DNA from: Streptomyces griseomycini
GTDB lineage: Bacteria; Actinomycetota; Actinomycetes; Streptomycetales; Streptomycetaceae
Length of the DNA: 64,000 nt
Assembly: GCF_014203535.1 (NCBI RefSeq)
Contig: NZ_JACHJI010000001.1
Span: 372,001-436,000 of the forward strand
Direction: 5' to 3'
The translations under genes and the position numbers were made by a program. The notes under the pieces were generated by a model. That model saw nothing but the letters and a program-made list of their open reading frames with translations, did not search any database and was not told where the DNA came from. Positions 18,321-26,859 of the stretch are shown here, one piece after another. Numbering within the stretch: the first letter of the stretch is position 1; each line of letters opens with the position of its first letter.

Positions 18321-19267
18321 TCGAGGACGTTGTCCACCGTGGTCCCGATGATCTGTCCGACGGCGTCCACGGTGTAGTACGCCTGATGGGACGTCACCAG
18401 GACGTTCGGGAACGTGACGAGGCGGGCCAGGGTGTCGTCGTCGACGGCCTCCAGGGACTTGTCGAGGAAGAACAGCCCCGCCTCCGCCTCGTACACGTCC
18501 AGGCCGACGCCCGTGAAGCGGCCCTCGCGCAGCTCGTCGACGAGGGCCGCGGTGTCGACGAGGCCGCCCCGGCTGGAGTTGATCAGGATGGCGTCGTCCC
18601 GCATCGTCTTCAGGGCGGCGGCGTCGATGAGGTGCTGGGTCTCGGGCAGCAGCGGGACGTGCAGGGTGACCAGGTCGGACTCGGCGAGCAGCCGCTCCTT
18701 GGGGACGTAGGTCATGCCGAGCTCGAGGCAGGCGGGGTTCTCGGCGACGTCCCAGCCGAGCAGCCGCATGCCGAAGCCGTGGGCGATCCGGGCGAACGCC
18801 TCGCCGATCTTGCCGGTGCCGAGGATCCCGGCGGTGCGGCCGTGCAGGTCGCGGCCCATCAGCCCGTCGAGCCGGAAGTCGAAGTCGCGGGTGCGGGTGG
18901 AGGCGCGCACGATGCGGCGGTTGACCGCCATGGCGAGGGTCCAGGCGAACTCGGCGACCGAGTACGGCGAGTAGGACGACACGCGGGCGACCGTCAGGCC
19001 GAGCCGTTCGGCGACCTCGAGGTCGATGTTGTTGAAGCCGGTGGAGCGCTGGGCGACCATCCGGGTGCCGCCGGCCGCGAGGCCCGCCAGGACCTCGGCG
19101 CCGAGGTCGCAGTTGACGCTGGTGGAGATCACCTCGTGACCGGCGGCGATGGGGGCGGTGTCCGCGTTGAGGAAGACGTCCAGTCCGCGCACCTGGTGGT
19201 GGCCCTCGAAGGCCCGCTCGATCAGGGGCCTCTCGTCGGACTGCACGCCGAACGCCAGGATCTCCAC
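18263..19267 (-). CDS. D-lactate dehydrogenase (2-hydroxyacid dehydrogenase, LdhA type)
   Basis: A 334-residue D-isomer-specific 2-hydroxyacid dehydrogenase. The NAD-binding GILGTGKIGEAFARIA lies near residue 145, substrate/NAD contacts are in QRSTGFNNID, LINSSRGGLVD and GLDVYE, and the catalytic His is in VLVTSHQAYYT. Overall it resembles E. coli LdhA, which reduces pyruvate to D-lactate during fermentation. A TATATT -10-like hexamer is at 19312-19317 on its strand. I looked for a Rex site upstream and found no convincing one. Its 3' end overlaps trpEG. Confidence 0.88.
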   Translation of the reverse strand: MEILAFGVQSDERPLIERAFEGHHQVRGLDVFLNADTAPIAAGHEVISTSVNCDLGAEVLAGLAAGGTRMVAQRSTGFNNIDLEVAERLGLTVARVSSYSPYSVAEFAWTLAMAVNRRIVRASTRTRDFDFRLDGLMGRDLHGRTAGILGTGKIGEAFARIAHGFGMRLLGWDVAENPACLELGMTYVPKERLLAESDLVTLHVPLLPETQHLIDAAALKTMRDDAILINSSRGGLVDTAALVDELREGRFTGVGLDVYEAEAGLFFLDKSLEAVDDDTLARLVTFPNVLVTSHQAYYTVDAVGQIIGTTVDNVLDYTAGRRSENVLVPRTPRS

Positions 19268-19375
19268 GGGTTCCCTCCGGGGGTCGTGCCGGGATCGTTG
19301 CCGTGTGCGTGAATATACGGTCCCGGCGGCGGGCGCGCCGGGACCTTGCGGGGTGCGGAGGCCGGGCGAGAGGCC

Positions 19376-20083
19376 CTAGTCGTCGAGACCGCGTTCGATG
19401 GCGTAGCGGACGAGCTCGACGCGGTTGTGCAGCTGGAGCTTGCCGAGGGTGTTCTGCACGTGGTTCTGCACCGTGCGGTGCGAGATGACGAGCCGTTCGG
19501 CGATCTGCTTGTAGCTCAGGCCCTTGGCGACCAGGCGCAGCACCTCGGTCTCGCGCTCGGTCAGCCGGGGCGCCTCGGGGTCGGCCCCGCCGGGGGCGGG
19601 GCCGGCCGGTTCGGAGGCGAGGCGGCGGTACTCGCCGAGGACCAGTCCGGCCAGCCCCGGGGTGAACACCGGGTCGCCCGCGGCGGTGCGGCGCACCGCG
19701 TCCTGGAGCTCCTCGGTGGAGGCCGACTTGAGCAGGTAGCCGGTCGCGCCGGACTTCACCGCCTCCAGCACGTCGGCGTGCTCGCCGCTCGCCGACAGCA
19801 CCAGGACGCGCAGGGCGGGCTGCGCGGCGACGACCTCCTTGCAGACCTGGACCCCGGGTTTGCCCGGCAGGTTCAGGTCGAGGACGAGCACGTCCGGGGC
19901 GGCGGCCCTGGCACGGCGCACCGCCTGGTCGCCGTCGCCCGCGGTGGCGACGACCTCGAAGCCGGACTCGGACAGGTCGCGGGCGACGGCGTCGCGCCAC
20001 ATGGGGTGGTCGTCGACCACCATCACCCTGACCGGGTCCCGGCCGGCCTCCCGTCCGTCTCGTTCGGCTGCGGTGTCCGTCAT
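19376..20083 (-). CDS. macR: NarL/LuxR-type response regulator (MacR-like)
   Basis: A 235-residue response regulator. The receiver domain has the acidic pair Asp24/Asp25 and phospho-acceptor Asp69 in VLVLDLNLP. A LuxR helix-turn-helix lies at about 167-225 (LTERETEVLRLVAKGLSYKQIAERL). It overlaps the sensor kinase gene by four bases (ATGA). The pair and its neighbours correspond to MacRS of S. coelicolor (SCO2120/SCO2121), which affects sporulation and actinorhodin output. The gene name is by similarity and order, not by experiment. Confidence 0.88.
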   Translation of the reverse strand: MTDTAAERDGREAGRDPVRVMVVDDHPMWRDAVARDLSESGFEVVATAGDGDQAVRRARAAAPDVLVLDLNLPGKPGVQVCKEVVAAQPALRVLVLSASGEHADVLEAVKSGATGYLLKSASTEELQDAVRRTAAGDPVFTPGLAGLVLGEYRRLASEPAGPAPGGADPEAPRLTERETEVLRLVAKGLSYKQIAERLVISHRTVQNHVQNTLGKLQLHNRVELVRYAIERGLDD

Positions 20084-21324
20084 CGCTGCTCCGCCTTCCC
20101 CCGGACGTCCGTCCCGTCGTTCCCTGCCTTCGGCACCTTCAACTCGACCTCCGTGCCCTGCCCCGGTACCGAGATCAGCCCGGCGCTGCCGCCGAGGTCG
20201 CGCAGCCGCCCCCGGATGGACAGGGCCACGCCGAGCCGGCCCTCGCCCTCGGCCTGGGCGAGCCGGCCCTCGGGGATGCCGGGGCCGTCGTCGCGGACGG
20301 TGACGATCACCTCGTCCGGTTCGTCCTCGACCAGGATCCACGCCCGGGCCTGCTCCCCGGCGTGCTCGCGGACGTTGTCCAGGGCGGCGCCGACGGCCGC
20401 GGCCACCTCCCGCGCGGCGGCCGGTGCGAGCCGCACCGGCGCTCCGGGCTCGGCGAGGCTGACCCGGGCGCCCGCGTAGGGGGCGAGCAGCGCGCGCAGG
20501 TCGACCGGGCCGCCGCCCCCGTCCGGTTCCCCGGCCTCGCCGACGACCCGTACGACGGCGCCCTCGGCGGCGTCCTCCGGCACGCGGGGGGCCGGTACGA
20601 GTCCGCCGGAGACCAGCGTGCGCAGGGCGACCTCCTGCTCCCCGGCCAGCCGGCCCAGCTCGGCCGCCTCGCCGCCGATGACGGCGCCGCGCCGCTGCAC
20701 CATCGCGAGCACCTGGAGCACGCTGTCGTGGATGTCCCGCGCGAGCCGCTCCCGCTCCCTGGTCGCGGCCTCGATCTCCAGGGCGCGGGCGAGGGTGCGC
20801 TCGGAGGCGCGGGCGACCTCGACGACGTAGCCGATGGCGATGGAGGCGACCCAGACGAGGATCACGTTGTGCACGGTGTCACGGGCGGGGCTGCCGCGTT
20901 CGACCAGGTTGGCGACGGCGACGAGGGTGGAGGCGAGGGCCGCCCAGCGCCAGCCGCCCTTGATGGCGAACGCCAGCACCGCACCGGCGGTCCAGATGGA
21001 CGGCAGGGTCGGGCCGCCCGCCTGGACGCGTTCGTGCGCGTCCGCCACGGGGGTGAGCAGGACGCCGGCGAGGGCGATGGTCAGGTCGGCGGCGAGGAAG
21101 CCCTTGGTGCAGGCGGCGGCGTTCGCGACCCTGGGCAGGGTGGCCAGGGTCCACACGACGAGGAGGGCGAAGTAGGCGACGGCGAGCCAGGGACGGGTGA
21201 ACTCCTCGTGGGCCGAGGCGAACAGACCGACCGCGTACACCGTGGCGAGCACCCGGTAGCCGGCGAGCGCGCGCCACAGCGGCAGCTCGACCGACATCCT
21301 CATGACTCTCTCGCGTCCCGGCAT
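20080..21324 (-). CDS. macS: MacS-family sensor histidine kinase
   Basis: A 414-residue HisKA_3 sensor kinase. The first 170 residues hold about five or six membrane helices typical of the MacS family (LWRALAGYRVLATVYAVGL at the start). The phospho-acceptor is His199 in RLARDIHDSVLQ, and the ATP-binding domain has ALDNVREHA and DDGPGIPEG. Start choice between 21324 and two nearby ATGs is uncertain. It precedes and overlaps the response regulator gene, so the two are co-expressed. Confidence 0.88.
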   Translation of the reverse strand: MPGRERVMRMSVELPLWRALAGYRVLATVYAVGLFASAHEEFTRPWLAVAYFALLVVWTLATLPRVANAAACTKGFLAADLTIALAGVLLTPVADAHERVQAGGPTLPSIWTAGAVLAFAIKGGWRWAALASTLVAVANLVERGSPARDTVHNVILVWVASIAIGYVVEVARASERTLARALEIEAATRERERLARDIHDSVLQVLAMVQRRGAVIGGEAAELGRLAGEQEVALRTLVSGGLVPAPRVPEDAAEGAVVRVVGEAGEPDGGGGPVDLRALLAPYAGARVSLAEPGAPVRLAPAAAREVAAAVGAALDNVREHAGEQARAWILVEDEPDEVIVTVRDDGPGIPEGRLAQAEGEGRLGVALSIRGRLRDLGGSAGLISVPGQGTEVELKVPKAGNDGTDVRGKAEQR

Positions 21325-21351
21325 GTCCCCCCACTTCCGTCCCGGCCCCGT

Positions 21352-22188
21352 CTAGGGGCCGGACCGCCGCTGCTCGGGCCGGTCCCGCTCGGCCTGCTCC
21401 TTGTCGGCCCGCTCCATGGCGGCCCTCAGTTTCCCGGCGTGTTCCTTCTCCGCGCGCGTGAGTGCGGCCTTCGCCGCCTTCCCGGCCTCCTTCTCGGCCC
21501 TGGCCGCCTCCGCGAGCTGCCGCTTCATGGCGGTCGCGTACACGTCGACGTACTCCTGGCCGGAGAGCTTCATGATCTCGTACATGACCTCGTCGGTCAC
21601 CGCGCGCAGGACGAAACGATCGTGCTCCATGCCCTGGTAACGGCGGAAGTCCAGCGGCCGGCCGATCCGGATGCCGGGACGCATCAGCTTCGGCACGACC
21701 TTCCCGGGCGGCTGGATCTTCTCCGTGTCGATCATGGCGACCGGGATCACGGGCGCGCCGGTGGCCAGTGCCACGCGCGCGAGGCCGCCGGGCTTGCCGC
21801 GGTAGAGGCGGCCGTCGGGCGAGCGGGTGCCCTCCGGATAGATGCCGAACAGCTCGCCGCGCTCGAGGACCCCGATGCCGCTCCTGATCGCCGCCTCACC
21901 CGCGCCGCGCGCGCCGGAGCGGTCCACCGGGAGCTGGCCCACGCCCTTGAAGAAGGCGGCCGTCAGCCGGCCCTTCACCCCCGGCGTGGTGAAGTACTCG
22001 GCCTTGGCGATGAAGGTGACCTTCCGGTCCAGCACGGCCGGCAGGAAGAAGGAGTCGGAGAACGACAGGTGGTTGCTGGCCAGGATGGCCGGGCCCTCGG
22101 CGGGGACGTTCTCCAGGCCCTCCACCCAGGGCCTGAAGGCGAGCTTCAGCGGCCCTCCGATGGTGACCTTCATCGCGCCGTACAACAA
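21352..22188 (-). CDS. 1-acylglycerol-3-phosphate acyltransferase-type enzyme
   Basis: A 278-residue PlsC-family acyltransferase. The catalytic NHLSFSD box (His40, Asp45) and the phosphate-binding FGIYPEGTRSPDG are intact. A charged, Ala/Glu/Lys-rich helix of about 60 residues follows at the C-terminus. The start is TTG 22186-22188: AGGAGG lies seven bases upstream, whereas the ATG at 22171-22173 has none. M. tuberculosis Rv2182c is the likely counterpart by position. The substrate could be a lysophospholipid or a glycolipid precursor. Confidence 0.87.
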   Translation of the reverse strand: MLYGAMKVTIGGPLKLAFRPWVEGLENVPAEGPAILASNHLSFSDSFFLPAVLDRKVTFIAKAEYFTTPGVKGRLTAAFFKGVGQLPVDRSGARGAGEAAIRSGIGVLERGELFGIYPEGTRSPDGRLYRGKPGGLARVALATGAPVIPVAMIDTEKIQPPGKVVPKLMRPGIRIGRPLDFRRYQGMEHDRFVLRAVTDEVMYEIMKLSGQEYVDVYATAMKRQLAEAARAEKEAGKAAKAALTRAEKEHAGKLRAAMERADKEQAERDRPEQRRSGP

Positions 22189-22370
22189 CCGAGTGCCTCC
22201 TGTGTGTGTCGGTCAGACAATATCCCGGAGCGCCGCCGAAGGGCCCGACGGCCCTGGTCGGTGTCAGTGCGGTCGCGTACGGTGAAGGTCCTGCAATCCG
22301 TGTGCGCCCCGCCCCGGCCGTCATGACGCGCCGGCCCCTTCCACGAGTTCCCATGAACAGGAGGCCGAAG

Positions 22371-23168
22371 GTGCCGCTCCTGACCGGAGCCGAGCCGTTC
22401 CGTCACGAGGGCGGGGAGACCGCCGTCCTCCTCTGCCACGGCTTCACCGGTTCACCGCAGTCGCTGCGCCCCTGGGCGGAGCACCTCGCCGGGCACGGCC
22501 TGACCGTGTCGCTGCCGCTGCTGCCCGGGCACGGCACGCACTGGAAGGACCTGCGGGTCACCGGGTGGCAGGACTGGTACGCGGAGGTGGACCGCGAGCT
22601 GCGGCTGCTGCGGGACCGCAGCGCGCGGGTCTTCGTGGCCGGGCTGTCGATGGGCGGCGCGCTGGCGCTGCGGCTGGCCGCGCTCCACGGCGACGCGGTG
22701 AGCGGGGTCGTGGTCGTCAACCCGGCGAACAAGGTGCACGGGGTGGCCGCGCACGCCCTCCCGGTGCTCCGCCACCTCGTCCCCGCGACGAAGGGCATCG
22801 CGAGCGACATCGCGAAGCCGTCGACCACCGAGCTGGGGTACGACCGGGTGCCGCTGCACGCGGCGCACTCCCTGCGGAACTTCTTCCGGCTCGTCGACGG
22901 CGAGCTGCCCCGGGTCACCCAGCCGCTGCTGCTGCTGCGCAGCCCGCAGGACCACGTGGTGCCGCCCGCGGACTCGGCGCGGATCCTCGGCCGGGTCTCG
23001 TCGGTGGACGTGACGGAGATCCTGCTGGAACAGAGCTACCACGTGGCGACGTTGGACCACGACGCGGAGCGGATCTTCCGGGAGAGCTCCGCGTTCATCG
23101 GCCGGCTCGCACCCGGCGCCGTCAAGGAGCCCGCTCTCGGCGAGGAAGGGACGACCGCAGGTGGCTGA
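22371..23168 (+). CDS. Alpha/beta hydrolase (esterase/lipase)
   Basis: A 265-residue carboxylesterase-like hydrolase. The oxyanion LCHGFTGSPQSL lies at about residue 21, the nucleophile Ser93 is in GLSMGG, and the acid and histidine are in SPQDHVVPP and SYHVATLDHDAE. It resembles monoacylglycerol lipases and esterases of the Est30 type. I start at GTG 22371 because AGGAGG is six bases upstream, rather than at ATG 22353, which has no site. It diverges from the acyltransferase gene. Its 3' end overlaps the next gene by eight bases. Confidence 0.87.
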   Translation: MPLLTGAEPFRHEGGETAVLLCHGFTGSPQSLRPWAEHLAGHGLTVSLPLLPGHGTHWKDLRVTGWQDWYAEVDRELRLLRDRSARVFVAGLSMGGALALRLAALHGDAVSGVVVVNPANKVHGVAAHALPVLRHLVPATKGIASDIAKPSTTELGYDRVPLHAAHSLRNFFRLVDGELPRVTQPLLLLRSPQDHVVPPADSARILGRVSSVDVTEILLEQSYHVATLDHDAERIFRESSAFIGRLAPGAVKEPALGEEGTTAGG

Positions 23169-23772
23169 GCACGACTCGGACCGCGAGGACCGCGAGGACC
23201 GCGAGGGCCGTGAGCGCCGGGAGAGCCCCGAGGGCCGCGCGCCGGAGGAGAAGGGCGTGCCCTTCGACGAGGACGCCGCGTGGGCGGCGATCGTCGCCGG
23301 GTACGGCGAGGAGCCGCCGGACCCGCCGGGGGCCAAGCCGTTCAAGTCGGTCGAGGACCTGGCGCTGCTGGAGTCCGGGACCAACGACGAGGAGGCGGGG
23401 GCCGAGGCGCCGCGCAAAGCCGAGGACAAGCCGGCCAAGCCGCTGGGCGGCTCCGTCTCCTTCGCGCCCGGGGTCGGCCCCCGTGACTACAGCCCGTCCG
23501 AGCCCTCCGACGACGAGAGCGACGAGGGCCACTTCGTCCCGCCGGAGCCCCCGCCGCTGCCGGAGGCCGACGCCACCGCCAAGTTCGCCTGGCTCGGGGT
23601 GCTGGGCGGTCCGCTGCTGCTCCTGCTGGCGGTCCTGCTCGGCTGGGAGATGACCTGGTGGCTGACCACGCTCTCCATCGGCGGCTTCCTGGGCGGCTTC
23701 GCCACGCTGGTGATGCGCATGCGCACGGACGACGAGGACGACGAGGACCCGGGCCGGGGCGCGGTGGTCTGA
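23161..23772 (+). CDS. Acidic C-terminally anchored membrane protein, unknown function
   Basis: A 203-residue protein starting at GTG 23161 inside the end of the esterase gene. The N-terminal 140 residues are hydrophilic, acidic and probably disordered, with EDRED-type repeats at residues 9-17. Two hydrophobic helices follow at about 143-163 and 167-185 (FAWLGVLGGPLLLLLAVLLG; WWLTTLSIGGFLGGFATLVM), then an acidic tail. No enzymatic motif. The overlap implies translation coupling with the esterase. Confidence 0.75.
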   Translation: MAEHDSDREDREDREGRERRESPEGRAPEEKGVPFDEDAAWAAIVAGYGEEPPDPPGAKPFKSVEDLALLESGTNDEEAGAEAPRKAEDKPAKPLGGSVSFAPGVGPRDYSPSEPSDDESDEGHFVPPEPPPLPEADATAKFAWLGVLGGPLLLLLAVLLGWEMTWWLTTLSIGGFLGGFATLVMRMRTDDEDDEDPGRGAVV

Positions 23773-23782
23773 GGCGCCCCGC

Positions 23783-24538
23783 CTACGCGGCCGGGACCCT
23801 GAGGGCGGCCAGGACCGGGAGGTGGTCGGTGGCCGCCCTCAGGTCGGTCCCGGTCACCCCGGGGTGGCCGAGGGGGACGCCGCAGCCCAGGACCTCGACG
23901 CCCCCGGTGACGAAGAGCGCGTCGATGCGCTTGCGCGGCTCGGCGGGCGTCGAGGTGTGCTCACCGCCCCAGGGCGCAGCGGCCCAGCAGTCCGTCAGGC
24001 TCCCGGCCAGGCGCCGGAAGGTGCGGCCGTCCGGGCTGTCGTTCAGGTCCCCGCCCGCGACCGCGTGCTCCACGCCCATCCCGGCGAGCCGGTCCAGCAG
24101 CATGCCGCCCTGCTCGTACCGCTCGTCCTTCTGCAGCGACAGGTGGCAGCTCAGCACGCCCAGCCGGGCGCCGCCGAACCGTACGACGGCGGTGGCGAAG
24201 CCGCGCCGGTGCAGTCCCGGGGTGAGCGGCAGCAGCACGTCCTCGGTGCGTTCGACGGTCGCCCGCAGGGAGCACAGGAGCGCCGGGCCGGCGGCCGTGG
24301 CGCCCCCGGAGAGGGTGACGAGGCCCGCTTCCGAGGCGAGCCGGGCCAGCTTCTTGCGCCAGCGGAAGAACCGCGGCGCCTCCTGGAGCAGGACGAGGTC
24401 GGGCGCGCAGGCGCTGATCACCCGCGCGAGGGCGCCGGTGTCGTCCCGCATCGAACGGATGTTGTAGCTGAGCACCCGGATGACGGCCGAACCGTCGGAC
24501 TCGGTCCGGGAGTCGGGCAGCAGCGGAGTCGTCGCCAT
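23783..24538 (-). CDS. Endonuclease/exonuclease/phosphatase-family protein
   Basis: A 251-residue member of the DNase I/inositol-phosphatase fold. Family motifs are VLSYNIRSM near the start, LLQEAPRF with the metal-binding Glu, the VLSCHLSLQ His box, VAGGDLND, RKRIDALFV, and TDHLPVLAAL at the end. The substrate cannot be told from the sequence. I start at ATG 24536-24538; an upstream TTG is possible. The gene converges on the acidic membrane protein. Confidence 0.85.
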   Translation of the reverse strand: MATTPLLPDSRTESDGSAVIRVLSYNIRSMRDDTGALARVISACAPDLVLLQEAPRFFRWRKKLARLASEAGLVTLSGGATAAGPALLCSLRATVERTEDVLLPLTPGLHRRGFATAVVRFGGARLGVLSCHLSLQKDERYEQGGMLLDRLAGMGVEHAVAGGDLNDSPDGRTFRRLAGSLTDCWAAAPWGGEHTSTPAEPRKRIDALFVTGGVEVLGCGVPLGHPGVTGTDLRAATDHLPVLAALRVPAA

Positions 24539-25151
24539 GCGGATCAAGATACGTCGACCGGCACGACGTGGTGCGGGTCAGCGCTCCACGCGCCCCGGGA
24601 AGTCACGCCACGCGGCCGAGGGGACGGCCGATCGGCTCCCGGGTGACGTCCTCGCCGTCCGTGTGCCGCGGCGGCACCGGCTCCTCGACGACGAAGCCGA
24701 ACGCGATCGTCGGCCCGCGCCTGAGCAGTTCCTGCCGCGCCGGCCGGGCGGCGAGCCGTGGTCCGTGACCGGACGGCGTCGCCGCGCCATCGGGCCAGGT
24801 GACCCGTGGTCTGCCCCGGCGTAGCGCCGAGGCACGGGGCGCATCACCGCGCCGGCCGCGGGGAACTCCGCGCCGCACTACCGCGAACCGGCCCGGGTGG
24901 CAGCGCTGTCGCAGGACGACGGCGGCCACAGCGCCGCGGGTGCCGGCCTGCTGCGGACCGTCCCGGTCTCCCTCCAGACCGTGTCCGTGCCGGCCGTGCC
25001 GGCGCTGCCGGGTGAGGGCCGGAGCATGCGCCGGCGGCGGCCGAAGGCCGAGGCGCACCGGAACGGCGGATGCCGGTGTCTCCCGTCGGACGGCTCGCAC
25101 CCGTCGCTCGGCGTTCGGTCGCTCACGGACGGCGGAGGGTGCCGGGGTGCC

Positions 25152-25166
25152 ATAGGAATCCCCTAT
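25152..25166. promoter_or_regulatory. LysR-type operator (T-N11-A) before the SDR pair
   Basis: ATAGG, five bases, CCTAT forms a perfect inverted repeat with the T-N11-A spacing of LysR-family boxes. CCCTATAGGG overlaps its right arm (25161-25170). The site is 23 bases upstream of the -35 hexamer, and a LysR gene lies after the two dehydrogenase genes, so this is its likely target. Confidence 0.6.
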
Positions 25167-25188
25167 AGGGCCTGCTCATATTTCGTCT

Positions 25189-25218
25189 TTGCCTCTCGTT
25201 GTTTCCCGGACCTACCGT
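25189..25218 (+). promoter_or_regulatory. Promoter of the SDR pair
   Basis: TTGCCT at 25189-25194 and TACCGT at 25213-25218 are spaced by 18 bases. The first dehydrogenase starts at 25294. Confidence 0.5.
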
Positions 25219-25293
25219 GAAACAGCCCGACGCGGAGATCACCGCTTTTCATCCCGTCGGGCGGACGAACGCGCGAGGGAGAGGGACGGCGGG

Positions 25294-26061
25294 ATGGCCG
25301 CGATCGAAAACGGATCGGGAATTCGGGAACTCACGGGAAAGCGGGCCCTGGTCACGGGAGGCTCCCGCGGAATCGGAGCCGCCGTCGTGCGCCGGCTCCT
25401 GGACGCGGGAGCCGATGTGCTCACGACCGCCCGGTCGGCGACGAGCACCGTACCCGAGGGCGCCCGCTTCGTGGCGTCCGACGTACGGACCCGGGCGGGG
25501 ATCGAAGCGCTCGCCGCGACCGCGCAGGAGGTCCTGGGCGGGGTCGACATCCTGGTCGACAACGCGGGCGGGGCGCGACCGCACGAGGGCGCCACGGCCA
25601 TTCCCGACGAGGAGTGGCGCAACGCGCTCGACCTGAACCTCCTGGCGGCGGTGCGGCTGGACTCCCTGCTGGTACCGGGGATGCGCGAACGCCGCTCGGG
25701 GGTGATCGTGCACGTCTCCTCGGCCGCGGTGTCCACCCCGGGCCCCCTGTTCCTGCACTACACGGCGGCCAAGGCGGCGCTGGAGAACTACAGCCGGGGA
25801 CTGGCGGCGGAACTGGCCCCCTCCGGGGTCCGGGTCAACACCGTGGCTCCCGGCAGGACCGCCACCCCCGGCGGCGAGGCGACGCGGGAGCGGTGGGCGC
25901 GCCTGAACGGGGATGCCGGCGCCACCGGCACCACGCCGCTGGGGCGCGACGGCCGGCCCGACGACATCGCCCACGCGGTGCTGTTCCTCGTGTCCGACCG
26001 GGCGAGCTGGCTGACCGGAAGCAACGTCGTCGTGGACGGCGGCGAATTCCCCCGGGGATGA
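25294..26061 (+). CDS. Short-chain dehydrogenase/reductase
   Basis: A 255-residue classical SDR with NAD(P)-binding TGGSRGIG at 21-28, NNAG-equivalent DNAGG at about 89-93, and catalytic Ser142/143, Tyr156 and Lys160 (YTAAK). The C-terminus GSNVVVDGG is the usual end. The substrate is unknown. I chose ATG 25294, where the family alignment begins. It is followed 54 bases later by a second SDR and may act with it. Both are probably controlled by the convergent LysR gene. Confidence 0.88.
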   Translation: MAAIENGSGIRELTGKRALVTGGSRGIGAAVVRRLLDAGADVLTTARSATSTVPEGARFVASDVRTRAGIEALAATAQEVLGGVDILVDNAGGARPHEGATAIPDEEWRNALDLNLLAAVRLDSLLVPGMRERRSGVIVHVSSAAVSTPGPLFLHYTAAKAALENYSRGLAAELAPSGVRVNTVAPGRTATPGGEATRERWARLNGDAGATGTTPLGRDGRPDDIAHAVLFLVSDRASWLTGSNVVVDGGEFPRG

Positions 26062-26115
26062 CGTCGGCGGAATTCCGGAACCGATTTCCGACAGAGGGAA
26101 CGAAGGGATCCTGAA

Positions 26116-26859
26116 ATGAGCAGATACAGCGGCAAGAACGCGGTGATCACGGGCGGCGGCAGCGGAATCGGGTTCGCGACGGCGAGACTGCTGGTGGACG
26201 GCGGAGCGCGCGTGGCGATCACCGGTCGTTCCCGGGACGCGCTCGACGCCGCGCGGGAGCGGCTCGGCGAGAACGCGGTGGCCGTCCGGGCCGACGTGGC
26301 CTCACTGTCCGACCTGGACGCTCTGGCCGACCGCGTGAAGGGCGAACTCGGCACGGTGGACGCCCTGTTCGTCAACGCCGGCGTCACGCTCCCGACGCCC
26401 TTCGGGTCGACGACCGAGGAGGACTACGACGAGCTGTTCGCGGTCAACGTCAAGGGCGCCTTCTTCACCGTGCAGAAGCTCGCCCCGCTGCTGGGCCCGG
26501 GCGCCGGCGTCGTCCTCACCACCTCGGCCGCGAACGTCCTGGGCCTGCCGGAGACCAGTGTCTACGCGGCCGGCAAGGCGGCCCTGCGCTCGATGGCCCG
26601 CACCCTCTCCCGCGACCTGCTGTCACGCGGGATCCGTGTCAACGCGGTCAGTCCCGGTCCCGTGGACACGGGAATCCTGGAGAGGACGATGACGGCGGAG
26701 GCCGCCGAGCAGTTCAAGGCGGAGCGGGTCGCGGACAATCCCATGCGGCGTTTCGGCACGCCCGAGGAGATCGCCGTGGCGGCCGCGTTCCTCGCCTTCG
26801 ACGCCACGTACACCGCCGGCGCCGAGCTCGCCGTGGACGGGGGCTACACCCAGCTCTGA
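26116..26859 (+). CDS. Short-chain dehydrogenase/reductase
   Basis: A 247-residue SDR. The cofactor motif is TGGGSGIG at 12-19, the active site is Ser137, Tyr150 and Lys154 (YAAGK), and the terminal ELAVDGGYTQL is characteristic. It is paralogous to the preceding gene but not a close duplicate. The 3' end overlaps the convergent LysR gene by 16 bases. Confidence 0.88.
   Translation: MSRYSGKNAVITGGGSGIGFATARLLVDGGARVAITGRSRDALDAARERLGENAVAVRADVASLSDLDALADRVKGELGTVDALFVNAGVTLPTPFGSTTEEDYDELFAVNVKGAFFTVQKLAPLLGPGAGVVLTTSAANVLGLPETSVYAAGKAALRSMARTLSRDLLSRGIRVNAVSPGPVDTGILERTMTAEAAEQFKAERVADNPMRRFGTPEEIAVAAAFLAFDATYTAGAELAVDGGYTQL

Larger units (their letters stand above)
24539..25293. other. Intergenic stretch, possible gene remnants, LysR box at its end
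   Basis: About 750 bases without a supported gene. Short open frames overlap on both strands. One minus-strand stretch around 24610-24740 (translated PTIAFGFVVEEPVPPRHTDGE) looks more protein-like than its surroundings and could be a decayed gene, but there is no start or clear homology. The last 150 bases hold the LysR-type box at 25152-25166 and a promoter at 25189-25218. Confidence 0.45.

Noticed and set aside
19268..19375. Rex (NADH-sensing) operator upstream of the D-lactate dehydrogenase
   Set aside because: TGTG and TTCAC pieces occur but not as the spaced inverted repeat that Rex requires.
13284..20000. A 2238-codon open frame on the minus strand
   Set aside because: It is a chance open frame in GC-rich DNA. 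Only its last 450 codons (the DAHP synthase) are protein-like; the rest is antisense or out of frame to trpEG, tetR and other real genes.
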